From NCBI GenBank assembly GCA_905372355.1, contig CAJPOT010000002.1:124001-188000 (forward strand): DNA of 64,000 nucleotides, in the 5' to 3' direction. Below the pieces are notes generated by a model. The model had not been told where the DNA came from. It was given only the letters and a program-made list of their open reading frames with translations, and searched no databases. Shown one piece after another: positions 44,615 through 53,588 of the stretch. A program made the translations under genes and the position numbers. Numbering within the stretch: position 1 is the stretch's first letter; each line of letters opens with the position of its first letter. The DNA is from an uncultured Selenomonas sp. (GTDB lineage Bacteria > Bacillota > Negativicutes > Selenomonadales > Selenomonadaceae).

Positions 44615-47101
44615 TTACTGCACGCCGCGGAAATAATGGCCGCGCGTCACATCCTTTCCCTCAAGCTCCTTCAGATAGTCCTCCTGCTCCTTGATGAGCG
44701 TGCCTGAAAAGCGGCTCCATTCCTTGTAAAGGCGCACGCGTCTTCCCAGCTCCGCCGCTTCCATGAAGCGCCCGTCTATGCGTAAAAAAGAGATACCGCG
44801 CGGCGCAAACTCCATCGCATGAAGCAGCATCGAAAGGCGCTTGCCGTTGAGGACGTGCATGTGGCATGACTGGTCGAATACGAGCGGAAATTTCATGTCC
44901 TTCCTGTCCAACAAGGCGTAGCGCGTCTTTCCCTTACAGCACGGCATCGAACACGAGCCTGACGCTGCATTGCCGAGGAAACTGCCCAAGGCGCAGTATT
45001 CAGATACCATGAGTTCAAGATTTCCCTCGACGATGCACTCCACGGGAAAAGGCGCACGCACGGCAAGCGCCCCCGCCTGCTCCAGCGTAAGCTCGGGAGA
45101 AAGAACGGCGCGGCTCGCTCCCATTTCTGCAAGCTCCGCAAGCGCCCGGCAGTTAATGACGGGAAGCGACGCATCGGCATAAAACTTCAGCCCCGCCTCA
45201 CGCACGACGCGGAGCGTGCCGAAGTTGTGGACGCTGACGGCATCGGGCGAAAGGCGCACGAAACCCTCGACGAGCTTTCGCCATGCCGCCATGTCGCGGC
45301 GCAGCACGAGGCGCGGCGTGTTGAACACGATGGCGCATCCTGCGCCGCGTGCGAGCTGCGCCGCCTCCGCGTAGTCGCGCAGGGGAATCGTACGATGATG
45401 GTAGGAATCGCCGCCGAAGACGATCTCGTCAGCGCCTGAGCGCACCGCCTCGCGCACGCCGGCGAGCGTGTCCGTCGCCGCCGCGATACGCGCCTCTCCC
45501 CTGCGTCCGGCGCGGGCAGGCACTTCTTCGTAGCGGAACGCAGGCAGGGCGGCGCGGCGATAGTGCGCCATGCGCTCTTCCTGCAAGGCAGCGAACGCTT
45601 TGCGCCGCGCCTCGTTGATCTCGCTGACGGGAACCATCACGCCATCCTCCATATCGAGGGAGACTTCCCCCAGGGAAAAGATCGTCGTACCGATGCGGCG
45701 CAGCTGCTTTTCAACGGTCGCTGCATCCAACGGTCGCTTCTTTGCAGATTCCGCATGAAACTCCGTCTTTGCCTGCGCTGCAAAACCGTCCCGATCATGC
45801 AAGGCGATGGAAAGGGGCTCACCTAGGCGCACGCGGACATGCGCCGCCACGGGCACGCGCCGCACGGGAGCGCCCGCGCGGAAAAAGCCGCGCGCCTTCT
45901 CCATGAGATGTGCGTCGAACACCTTGAACACGCGATCGTGCGGCTTCACGGGCGCATCGAGAGGCAATGTGACCTCCTCGCCCGCCTTCGCCGTAGGACA
46001 GGAGCGCCCCTTCTTGTCGCAGAGATCCGTCACCGTCGCCGTCTTCCTGCCGCCGACCTTGACCCAGAAATCCAGCTGATCTCCCTCGGCCAGATCACCC
46101 GAGAGCTTCAGCTTCACGCGCCCCGCCGTCCTGTCATTTTCGAGGACGCGTCCGACGAGAAGGCCGCGATTGTTCGGCCGGGAATCGCTCATCATCGTGC
46201 GCCCCGGACGCTCCTTTAGGTAGGCCGTCGTAAAATCGCGGTTGAAGATCTGCGCGAGCGCCTTTTCATCCTCTGCCGCGCTCGGCAGTCCCCTGCCTGC
46301 CTCGACGGCGTCGATGGCGCGGCGATAGGCGTCGACGACGACAGCGACGTACTCGGGACGCTTCATGCGCCCCTCGATCTTCAGCGAAGCGATGCCGCTC
46401 TCCAAGAGTTCCGGCAAAAGCTCAATGGTCTTCAAATCCTTGGGCGAGAGCAGGAACTGCCCCGCAGCCTTGCCGAGAACATCCGCGCCCGTCTCATCGA
46501 CAAGCGTATAGGGCAGACGGCACGGCTGCGCACAGCGACCGCGATTGCCGCTCCTGCCGCCGATCATGCTGCTCATCAGACACTGCCCCGAGTAGCAGAC
46601 GCAAAGAGCCCCGTGCACGAAGGTCTCAATCTCCACCTGACAGTGAGCCGTGATATAGCGGATATCCTCCAGCGAAAGCTCGCGCGAGAGCACAACTCGT
46701 TCAAAGCCCATCTCCTGAAGAAGGAGCACGCCTTCCAGATTGTGCACGGTCATCTGCGTGCTCGCATGCAGCGGCAGATCAGGCGCCGCCTGACGCGCGA
46801 GCCGATAAACGCCGAGATCCTGCACGAGCGCGGCATCCGCACCCGCCTCATAGAGGAAGCGCAGGTAGCGGGAGAGTGCCGCCATCTCCTCGTCGCGCAC
46901 GATGGTGTTGACCGTCACATGCACGCGCACATCACGGCTGTGGGCGAAGGCGATCGCCTCGCGCATTCCCTCTTCGTCGAAGTTGTCCGCATAGGCGCGT
47001 GCGCCGAACATATTGCCTGCCAGATAGACGGCGTCAGCGCCGCCTTCCACAGCGGCCGTCAACGCCTCCCTGCTCCCTGCCGGAGCCAATAATTCAATCA
47101 A
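44615..47101 (-). CDS. U32 family protein, long form (RlhA-like)
   Basis: Long members of this family hydroxylate a 23S rRNA cytidine (RlhA) rather than digest collagen (recalled); the role here is by family only. 828 residues. N-terminal U32 domain with LLAPAGSREALTAAVEGGADAVYL, VCYSGQCLMSSMIGGRSGNRGRCAQPCRLPY (Cys cluster, probably an iron-sulfur site) and SLKIEGRMKRPEYVA. A middle DUF3656-type region follows, then a second barrel-like half with its own Cys region (GSCSMPCCKGKTRYALLDRKD). Start TTG at 47101, six bases after GGAGG and eight bases inside scpB. The frame extends further upstream but without a ribosome site. Confidence 0.85.
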   Translation of the reverse strand: MIELLAPAGSREALTAAVEGGADAVYLAGNMFGARAYADNFDEEGMREAIAFAHSRDVRVHVTVNTIVRDEEMAALSRYLRFLYEAGADAALVQDLGVYRLARQAAPDLPLHASTQMTVHNLEGVLLLQEMGFERVVLSRELSLEDIRYITAHCQVEIETFVHGALCVCYSGQCLMSSMIGGRSGNRGRCAQPCRLPYTLVDETGADVLGKAAGQFLLSPKDLKTIELLPELLESGIASLKIEGRMKRPEYVAVVVDAYRRAIDAVEAGRGLPSAAEDEKALAQIFNRDFTTAYLKERPGRTMMSDSRPNNRGLLVGRVLENDRTAGRVKLKLSGDLAEGDQLDFWVKVGGRKTATVTDLCDKKGRSCPTAKAGEEVTLPLDAPVKPHDRVFKVFDAHLMEKARGFFRAGAPVRRVPVAAHVRVRLGEPLSIALHDRDGFAAQAKTEFHAESAKKRPLDAATVEKQLRRIGTTIFSLGEVSLDMEDGVMVPVSEINEARRKAFAALQEERMAHYRRAALPAFRYEEVPARAGRRGEARIAAATDTLAGVREAVRSGADEIVFGGDSYHHRTIPLRDYAEAAQLARGAGCAIVFNTPRLVLRRDMAAWRKLVEGFVRLSPDAVSVHNFGTLRVVREAGLKFYADASLPVINCRALAELAEMGASRAVLSPELTLEQAGALAVRAPFPVECIVEGNLELMVSEYCALGSFLGNAASGSCSMPCCKGKTRYALLDRKDMKFPLVFDQSCHMHVLNGKRLSMLLHAMEFAPRGISFLRIDGRFMEAAELGRRVRLYKEWSRFSGTLIKEQEDYLKELEGKDVTRGHYFRGVQ

Positions 47102-47762
47102 TGTTTTCCTCCGTATGCAAGGCGTCGTCAATCTCCTCAGCACGTTCTGCGCCATCTTCCGTCAACGCTTCCGGCGATTCTTCCTCCTCGATCTGAGCCT
47201 CCCCATCGGCGGCGAGCAGCTCAAGCTGCACGTCGCCTTCTTCCGCAACCTCTTCCAAGGCCGGCAAAGCAGGCAGGTCGCTCAGTGCATTTAGTCCGAA
47301 GCACTTGAGAAAGACGTCCGTCGTACCGTAGAGGATCGGCCGCCCTAGAACAGGCTTCCTGCCTACTTCTTCGATAAGCTCCATCTCCAGGAGTTTCTGC
47401 AGCGCTCGCTCGACGCGCACACCGCGGATGTGCTCAATTTCCTGCTTCGTGATCGGCTGCTTGAAGGCGACGATCGAGAGCGTCTCCAAGGTCGGTGTCG
47501 TGAGTTTCCTGTCCTGCACCTCTGCAAGCTTCTGCACATAGGCATGACACTCGGGGCGCGTGACGAGCTGGAAGCCTCCCGCGACACGATGCAGCATGAG
47601 CCCGCTCCCACGCTCCTCCAACGTCTTCGCGTAAAGCGTCAAAAGCTCATCCAGGCTCTCCTCGTCAACCTGCAGGATTTCTCTGAGCTGCACTGCCGTC
47701 ACTGGCTCGCCGCGCACAAAAAGGAGCGCCTCCAAAGGCGCCTGCATTTCTTCCATAAACAT
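47094..47762 (-). CDS. scpB: Segregation and condensation protein ScpB
   Basis: Binds ScpA and the SMC complex in chromosome condensation. 222 residues. Two winged-helix domains: MQAPLEALLFVRGEPVTAVQLREIL and LSIVAFKQPITKQEIEHIRGV, followed by GRKPVLGRPILYGTTDVFLKCFGL. The last 50 residues are an acidic tail. The ATG overlaps the scpA stop (TGATG). ScpB and the following U32 gene overlap by eight bases. Confidence 0.95.
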   Translation of the reverse strand: MFMEEMQAPLEALLFVRGEPVTAVQLREILQVDEESLDELLTLYAKTLEERGSGLMLHRVAGGFQLVTRPECHAYVQKLAEVQDRKLTTPTLETLSIVAFKQPITKQEIEHIRGVRVERALQKLLEMELIEEVGRKPVLGRPILYGTTDVFLKCFGLNALSDLPALPALEEVAEEGDVQLELLAADGEAQIEEEESPEALTEDGAERAEEIDDALHTEENID

Positions 47763-48484
47763 CAGTGATCACTCGTCCTTAGGCAAACAAGAATATCGCC
47801 AAAAAGATCGCCCTGGCGAATCACGACGGAATGAAGCTTGATCAGCTCCAACAGCGCAAGAAAGGAAACGATCAGCTCCGCACGCGTGCCCGACGGGAAT
47901 GCGGCGGCAAACGGCATCTGCCCTCCCTCGCGGTCGAGGAGCACGAGGATGTCCTCCATCTTTCCCTGTATGCTGTAGGCATCGGGCGCTACGAGTGCCT
48001 TCGGGATCGTGATCTCCTCGCGCACCTCCATGGCGATGCGAAAGGCGTCGACGAGCAGGGCGACGGACATTTCCTCCGGTGGCAGGCGGCGCACGGGAAG
48101 CGGCAGCGGCTTTCGCGCAAACACCCTCTCCTGCAGCGCGGCAAGACCGTCGAGTTCCACGCTGACGCGGCGGAAGCGACGATACTCCAAGATGCGCTCC
48201 ACAAGTTCCCTGCGCGGATCTTCCTCCTCTTCCTCCTCCTTTTCTTTCGGCGGCTTCGGCAGCATCATGCGCGACTTGATCTGCAGGAGCGTCGCCGCCA
48301 TGACGATGAATTCGCTCGCAACCTCGATATCAAACTCCTGCATCTCTTCAAGGTAGTTCATGTACTGCTCGGTCAGAACCGCCATCGGGATATCGTAGAT
48401 GTCGATCTTGTTCTTCTCGATGAGGTGCATGAGGAGATCCATCGGCCCTTCAAAAGCATTGAGCCGTACCGTATACTTGTCCAT
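47762..48484 (-). CDS. scpA: Segregation and condensation protein ScpA
   Basis: Kleisin that bridges SMC heads. 240 residues with the N-terminal NAFEGPMDLLMHLIEKNKIDIYDIP (family signature), VAAEFIVMAATLLQIKSRMMLP-like VASEFIVMAATLLQ, a Pro/Glu linker (KPPKEKEEEEEEDPRREL) and the C-terminal winged helix (RAELIVSFLALLELIKLH). ATG start, ten bases after the protease gene. Confidence 0.95.
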   Translation of the reverse strand: MDKYTVRLNAFEGPMDLLMHLIEKNKIDIYDIPMAVLTEQYMNYLEEMQEFDIEVASEFIVMAATLLQIKSRMMLPKPPKEKEEEEEEDPRRELVERILEYRRFRRVSVELDGLAALQERVFARKPLPLPVRRLPPEEMSVALLVDAFRIAMEVREEITIPKALVAPDAYSIQGKMEDILVLLDREGGQMPFAAAFPSGTRAELIVSFLALLELIKLHSVVIRQGDLFGDILVCLRTSDH

Positions 48485-48493
48485 GAGAGCAAA

Positions 48494-49120
48494 TCAGATG
48501 AGCAGACCGACGACCGCCGCGAGCGTGGAGTAGAGCGCCCAGGAGACAGCGCCCAAGAGGCGCGCGAACGGCCCGACCATGATCAGCAGAATGAGAATAA
48601 TGAACGTGTAGCGTTCCAGACGCATGAGTTCATACGCCCAGCGCCCCGGCAAGAATGCCATGAGTACGCGCGAACCGTCAAGGGGCGGCAGCGGTATCAT
48701 ATTGAACACAGCGAAGTTGACGTTGATCAGCGCGAGAAGCTGCATGACCGTATAAAAGCCCTGCGATACAGGCAGACCGAGACGCGCGTAGACAGCAAAA
48801 AAAAGCATGGCCAGAAATGCTATGACAAGGTTGGACGCCGGCCCTGCCAGAGCCACGAGGACTTCGCCCTTGCGCATGTCGCGAAAATTCCTCGGATTTA
48901 TCATCACGGGCTTCGCCCAGCCGAAATGAACGAGGAACAGCGTCAAAAGCCCGATGGGATCGATGTGCGCCTTGGGATTGAGCGTGAGCCTGCCCATGAG
49001 GCGCGGCGTCATGTCGCCCATGGCAACGGCGACGCGTGCGTGGGAATACTCGTGCACGACCATGGCAATCAAAATTCCCGGGATACCCGCGATGAACCAC
49101 ATCAAATCAGAACCAAACAT
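48494..49120 (-). CDS. Site-2 protease (M50) family membrane protein
   Basis: Intramembrane metalloprotease of 208 residues with about five membrane segments. The zinc motif is VVHEYSHARVA (HExxH, about residues 23-27), the third ligand is in the conserved FNMIPLPPLDGSRVL, and the ALAGPASNLVIAFLAML segment is typical. No PDZ domain. This short form is near scpA and scpB in many Firmicutes; the substrate is not known. ATG start. Confidence 0.9.
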   Translation of the reverse strand: MFGSDLMWFIAGIPGILIAMVVHEYSHARVAVAMGDMTPRLMGRLTLNPKAHIDPIGLLTLFLVHFGWAKPVMINPRNFRDMRKGEVLVALAGPASNLVIAFLAMLFFAVYARLGLPVSQGFYTVMQLLALINVNFAVFNMIPLPPLDGSRVLMAFLPGRWAYELMRLERYTFIILILLIMVGPFARLLGAVSWALYSTLAAVVGLLI

Positions 49121-49133
49121 ATTCCGCCTCCCG

Positions 49134-49682
49134 TCAGTGTTTCGCTTTGCCGAACGCCGTCATGAGAATTGCTGTCACGGACTTCGCATCGAAGATCTCG
49201 CCGGATTTGACGCGCTCTACGGCCTCTTCGAGCGGCATCTTGACGACGTGGATGAACTCATCATCGTCCGTATGCTGCTCGCCCGCCTGCAAATCGTGCG
49301 CGGCGTAGATATGGATGTACTCATTGGAAAACCCGACGGTCGTGCCGATCGTCGTGAGCTTTTCCCAATGCTTTGCCGTGTATCCCGTCTCCTCGGAAAG
49401 CTCGCGCACGGCACACACGAGCGGATCTTCCTTCGGAGAATCGAGCTTGCCCGCCGGAATCTCAAGCGTGACGCGGTCGACGGGATAGCGGTACTGGCGC
49501 ACGAGCAGCACCGTACCGTCCTCGAACACGGGCAGGACGGCGGAAGCGCCGGGATGCCTGACCCACTCGCGCACGGCTTCCCTGCCATTCGGCAGCGTCA
49601 CCGTATCGCGTCGAACATGGAGCAGGACGCCGTCGTAGATGTTTTCACTCCTGAGCTTTTTCTCCAACAAATCTTCGTACAT
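49134..49682 (-). CDS. ADP-ribose pyrophosphatase-type NUDIX hydrolase
   Basis: Hydrolyses ADP-ribose and related nucleoside diphosphates. 182 residues. The Nudix box is GKLDSPKEDPLVCAVRELSE plus ETG, preceded by VRQYRYPVDRVTLEIPAG, the ADP-ribose type. GFSNEYIHIYAA follows. The ATG at 49682 follows AAAGGGG. It lies 10 bases after recN and before the site-2 protease gene. Confidence 0.9.
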   Translation of the reverse strand: MYEDLLEKKLRSENIYDGVLLHVRRDTVTLPNGREAVREWVRHPGASAVLPVFEDGTVLLVRQYRYPVDRVTLEIPAGKLDSPKEDPLVCAVRELSEETGYTAKHWEKLTTIGTTVGFSNEYIHIYAAHDLQAGEQHTDDDEFIHVVKMPLEEAVERVKSGEIFDAKSVTAILMTAFGKAKH

Positions 49683-49692
49683 ATTTTCCCCT

Positions 49693-51408
49693 TTATTTCG
49701 AGAAACTGCGGCTGATTTCAGCGCGTTTAATTCTAGCATTATCCACCATTTCCCGCGCATTGTCAAGCGCGGCCGCTGTGATGTCGCTACCCGACGCCAT
49801 GCGTGCGATCTCGTTGATGCGCTCGCCCTCGGCGAGGAGCTGCACTTCCGTCAGCGTGCGCCCCTCCTGCGTCTCCTTGTGGATGTAAAGATGCGCGTCC
49901 GCCATGCAGGCAATCTGCGGCAGATGCGTGATGCAGAGGACTTGTCTGTGCAAAGCGACCATGGCGATGCGTTCGGCGACCATGCGCGCCGTCTTGCCGC
50001 CAATGCCCGTGTCGATCTCGTCAAATACCATGCTTGGCGGCGAATCATCATTCGCGGCCGAAACAGCCTTGACGGCAAGAGCCACGCGCGAAAGCTCGCC
50101 GCCCGAGGCGACGTCCTGCAGCGGCTGCTCCTTCTCGCCCGCATTTGCCGAGAAGAGCATGACGATGTCATCCGCTCCCGTTGCACTGTAATCTGCTGCA
50201 CGGAGCGCGATGGAAAAGTGCGCCTTCTCCATGCCGAGAGCCTTGATCTGCTCGCCGACGTGCGCGGAGAGCGCCTTGGCAGCGGCAGAGCGCAGTTTCG
50301 TAAGCTTCTGCGCCTCCTCTTTCAGCGTGTCCGCGGCGTTTTTAAGAGCAGCCTTCAGGTCTTCCAAGTCGACATCGTAGTTCTCGATGCGCTGCAGTTC
50401 CGCCTTGACCTTCGCCAGATGGGCGAGCACGTCCGTCGTCGTCGCACCATACTTGCGGCACAATTTGTCGATGACGCTCATGCGGCTTTCCAACGAGTCG
50501 AGCCGATGCTGATCGAATTCCATGTCCGAGCCGTAGTCGCGAATCTCATACGACGCTTCCTGCAAGTCGCAATAGGCATTTTCCACCATCTTGCAGGCAT
50601 TGTCCAACTCATTGCCGAAGCGCGAGAGTGATTCGAGGTTCTTCTTGACCTTGCTCAGGGCCGCGAGGACGTTCAGCGCCTTGCCTCCCACATCGCCGTT
50701 CAAGAGCGCGTAGGATTCTTCGACAAAGCCTGAAATCTTCTCGGCGTTCGAGAGCTTCTTGATCTCCGCCTCGATGCGCTCGTCCTCGCCCTCCTTCAAA
50801 TCGGCCTCCTCGATTTCCTTTTCCTGCCAATGCAGGAGATCGAGGCGTTCCGTCGTGTTCTTCGCTTCCTCCTCCTTCGCCCTGAGCTGCTTCTTGCAGT
50901 CGTTCCAAGCGGCGAAACTTTTCTGATAGACATCGCGCTGCTTTTCAATGGCGGCGTCCGAAGTGTCGAGGAGGAGAAGCTGGTTTTCGGGGCGCAGCAG
51001 TGCAAGATTGTCGTGCTGCCCGTGGATGTCGACGAGATAGGCGCCAAGCTCTTTTAGCAGCGCGAGCGTCACACGGCAACCGTTCAGGAGGACGGAACTC
51101 TTCCCCTTGTGCGAGACTTGGCGCGTAATGATGAGCTCGTCATCTTCCACAGGAATCGCCTGCTCCTCAAGGAGACTCTTCAATGCAGTCTGCGCTTCCA
51201 GATCGAAAACCGCCTCGACACGCAGCCATTCGCAGCCGCTTCGTATGGCGGTCGCCGCGAGACGCTTTCCCAGCACCGCGCCCAAGGCGTCGATGAGGAT
51301 GGACTTGCCCGCGCCCGTCTCACCCGTCAGGATGTTCAGCCCCGCACCAAATTCGATTTTCACATGCTCCAAAAGGGCAAAATTCCAAACCGTCAATGTC
51401 TTTAACAT
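49693..51408 (-). CDS. recN: DNA repair protein RecN
   Basis: SMC-like ATPase for double-strand-break repair. 571 residues: MLKTLTVWNFALLEHVKIEFGAG, Walker A GETGAGKSILIDALGAVLG, a central coiled coil (about 150-360), the ABC signature DVASGGELSRVALAVK and Walker B PSMVFDEIDTGIGGKTARMV, ending with LPQIACMADAH. The ATG at 51408 follows AGAGGAAC and gives the canonical N-terminus; a longer frame overlapping argR is rejected. Confidence 0.96.
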   Translation of the reverse strand: MLKTLTVWNFALLEHVKIEFGAGLNILTGETGAGKSILIDALGAVLGKRLAATAIRSGCEWLRVEAVFDLEAQTALKSLLEEQAIPVEDDELIITRQVSHKGKSSVLLNGCRVTLALLKELGAYLVDIHGQHDNLALLRPENQLLLLDTSDAAIEKQRDVYQKSFAAWNDCKKQLRAKEEEAKNTTERLDLLHWQEKEIEEADLKEGEDERIEAEIKKLSNAEKISGFVEESYALLNGDVGGKALNVLAALSKVKKNLESLSRFGNELDNACKMVENAYCDLQEASYEIRDYGSDMEFDQHRLDSLESRMSVIDKLCRKYGATTTDVLAHLAKVKAELQRIENYDVDLEDLKAALKNAADTLKEEAQKLTKLRSAAAKALSAHVGEQIKALGMEKAHFSIALRAADYSATGADDIVMLFSANAGEKEQPLQDVASGGELSRVALAVKAVSAANDDSPPSMVFDEIDTGIGGKTARMVAERIAMVALHRQVLCITHLPQIACMADAHLYIHKETQEGRTLTEVQLLAEGERINEIARMASGSDITAAALDNAREMVDNARIKRAEISRSFSK

Positions 51409-51418
51409 GATGTTCCTC

Positions 51419-51874
51419 TCACTGAGCGAAGAATTTCTCCATGCGCCGCACGACCTCGGGCGCCGCCTCCCGAGGCTTGACGACGACGAGGATGCTGTCG
51501 TCGCCCGCCACCGTGCCGACGATCTCCTGCCAAGGCGTATGATCGAGGACGGCGGCGACGGCATTGGCAGCGCCGGGCAGAGTCTTGACGACGATGATGT
51601 TCTCACTGTAATCGAGAGAAACGACGGAATCGTAAAAGAGGCGTGCCATGCGCTCCTTGGAGAGCACGGCCCCCTTTTCTTTCGGCAGCGCATAGCGATA
51701 GCGGCCATTCCCCGCCGGCACCTTGACGAGCATCATCGTCTTGATGTCACGCGACACGGTCGCCTGCGTCACGTCGATCTGACGCGCACGCAGCGCCGCT
51801 GCCAATTCCTCCTGCGTTTCGATGGCAGTGTTTTCGATAATTTCACGAATGATCGCGTGACGCTTGACCTTCAT
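51419..51874 (-). CDS. argR: Arginine repressor ArgR/AhrC
   Basis: Arginine-dependent hexameric regulator; in Firmicutes it is usually next to recN. 151 residues. N-terminal winged helix (KRHAIIREIIENTAIETQEELAAALRARQ, TQATVSRDIKTMMLVKVP) and the C-terminal arginine-binding domain with PGAANAVAAVLD and EIVGTVAGDDSILVVV (Asp pair). ATG start. The gap to recN is ten bases. Confidence 0.95.
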   Translation of the reverse strand: MKVKRHAIIREIIENTAIETQEELAAALRARQIDVTQATVSRDIKTMMLVKVPAGNGRYRYALPKEKGAVLSKERMARLFYDSVVSLDYSENIIVVKTLPGAANAVAAVLDHTPWQEIVGTVAGDDSILVVVKPREAAPEVVRRMEKFFAQ

Positions 51875-51909
51875 GCTCTTCCCCCGTTCTCTCGAAAGCG
51901 CGCTTTCCC

Positions 51910-52761
51910 TCAGGCATTGTCCAGAAGTTTTTCCTTCATCGTGCGGTAATAATCCTTGTCGCCGAATTTCACAATGCGCGCGGGATTTTTCGCCTTGCGC
52001 ACGATCACCTCATCCTCATCAGCAATCTGAAACGACTTCTGTCCGTCGAAGGTAACAAAAATATCGGAATGTCCGGCCTTGATGCGCATGCGCACCGTAT
52101 CGTCCTCGGAAATCACCATAGAACGGATGTCAAAGGTATGCGGGCAGATAGGCGTGAGGACAAGCGCCTTGACGTGTGGATTGACGATCGGCCCGCCCGC
52201 CGAAAGGGAGTACGCCGTCGATCCTGTCGCTGTAGAGACGATCAGGCCGTCCGCCTTGTAGTTCGCGATGCGCGTATCGTTGATGGAAAGTCCGAAACGC
52301 AGCATACGCGCAAGCCCGCCCTTCGCCACCACGATGTCGTTGACCGCACTTCCCTTGTAGCTCTTCTTGCCATGATGGACGACGTAGCCCGAGAGCATGA
52401 GCCTTTCCTCGATGTGGTACTCCTTGTCGAGGATCTTCTGCAGCTTCGTCTCTATCTCATCCAGTTCGATGTCGATGAGGAAGCCGACCGTGCCGAAGTT
52501 GATGCCGCAGACGGGAACGGTCTGCTCGTAAACGCGGCGGCAGACATTCAGAAGCGTGCCGTCGCCGCCGATGCTCAGCGCCATGTCGATCGGATGACGG
52601 TTGATGTTCTCGATGCCGTACGCCTCGTGCCCTAAGAGCCTCGCCTCCTTCGCTGGAAGCAGCACGCACACCCTCTTATCGGCAAAGAAAGCGAGGACGC
52701 GATCGAGGATCGCACGAATATTCGCCTTCGTCACATTGGGAAAAACCGCTATGGTAAACAT
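51910..52761 (-). CDS. nadK: NAD kinase
   Basis: Makes NADP from NAD and ATP. 283 residues: FTIAVFPNVTKANI at the N-terminus, the GGDGTLL motif in LSIGGDGTLLNVCRR, GINFGTVGFLID, VNDIVVAKGGLARML, and TATGSTAYSLSAGGPIV, followed by PICPHTFDIRSMVI. The ATG at 52761 follows AGGGATTTG; a longer frame upstream overlaps tlyA and is rejected. Confidence 0.95.
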   Translation of the reverse strand: MFTIAVFPNVTKANIRAILDRVLAFFADKRVCVLLPAKEARLLGHEAYGIENINRHPIDMALSIGGDGTLLNVCRRVYEQTVPVCGINFGTVGFLIDIELDEIETKLQKILDKEYHIEERLMLSGYVVHHGKKSYKGSAVNDIVVAKGGLARMLRFGLSINDTRIANYKADGLIVSTATGSTAYSLSAGGPIVNPHVKALVLTPICPHTFDIRSMVISEDDTVRMRIKAGHSDIFVTFDGQKSFQIADEDEVIVRKAKNPARIVKFGDKDYYRTMKEKLLDNA

Positions 52762-52772
52762 CAAATCCCTGC

Positions 52773-53588
52773 CTACTTGTCCAATTCCGTATGCGCCTCT
52801 GCTACGACGGCGACGATTTCCTCTTGTGAAACGCCCGACGCGGCAGACTCTTCTCCTGTGCCAACGAGGTGCATAAGGTACTCGATATTGCCCTCCGGCC
52901 CCTTGACAGGAGAATAAGAGAGCGCTCGAATGCAAAATCCCGCTTCCTGCGCGGCACGAAAGACGTCCCGGATCACGGTCTCATGCACATGCGGCTCGCG
53001 CACGACGCCCTTTTTGCCGACGTTTTCGCGCCCTGCTTCGAACTGCGGCTTGATCAGAGCCGCGACTTCCCCCTGCGGTTTCAGCAGGGAGCGCACCGCC
53101 GGCAGCACCTTCGCGAGCGATATGAAGGCGACGTCGATGGATGCGAAGTCGACGAGCTCACCGAGCGCCTCGGGCGTCACATGGCGGATGTTCGTGCGCT
53201 CCATGTTCTTCACGCGTGCGTCCGTGCGAAGTTTCCACGCGAGCTGACCGTAGCCGACGTCGATGGCGTAGACCTTCGCCGCGCCGTTCTGCAGGGCGCA
53301 GTCCGTAAAGCCGCCCGTCGATGCGCCGATGTCCGCCATCGTCTTTCCCGCAAGCGAAATGGAAAAGGCTCTGAGAGCCTTTTCCAGCTTCAACCCGCCG
53401 CGGCTCACATAGGGCATCTCCTCGCCTAAAAGTCGAAGCTCAGCCTCAGGTTTCACGCCCGTCCCCGCCTTTTCGACCTTCTTGCCGTCGACGAGCACCC
53501 TGCCTTCCATGATCATCGTGCGCGCACGCTCGCGGCTCGCGGCAAGGCCGCGCTCGACGAGCAGGACATCAAGCCGCTCCTTCGCCAT
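52773..53588 (-). CDS. tlyA: TlyA family rRNA 2'-O-methyltransferase/hemolysin-like
   Basis: 271 residues: N-terminal S4 RNA-binding domain (ERLDVLLVERGLAASRERARTMIMEGRVLVDG) and an FtsJ-like Rossmann domain with MPYVSRGGLKLEKAL, DIGASTGGFTDCALQNGA (SAM site), VDVGYGQLAWKLR-like IDVGYGQLAW and the catalytic Lys region IKPQFEAGRE. In Mycobacterium, TlyA methylates 16S and 23S rRNA (recalled); that is the likely role here. It starts 20 bases before the end of dxs, with AGGGAGC upstream. Confidence 0.9.
   Translation of the reverse strand: MAKERLDVLLVERGLAASRERARTMIMEGRVLVDGKKVEKAGTGVKPEAELRLLGEEMPYVSRGGLKLEKALRAFSISLAGKTMADIGASTGGFTDCALQNGAAKVYAIDVGYGQLAWKLRTDARVKNMERTNIRHVTPEALGELVDFASIDVAFISLAKVLPAVRSLLKPQGEVAALIKPQFEAGRENVGKKGVVREPHVHETVIRDVFRAAQEAGFCIRALSYSPVKGPEGNIEYLMHLVGTGEESAASGVSQEEIVAVVAEAHTELDK

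Noticed and set aside
49693..51708. Longer recN frame starting at 51708
   Set aside because: It would overlap argR by about 290 bases. The ATG at 51408 with AGAGGAAC gives the conserved RecN N-terminus.
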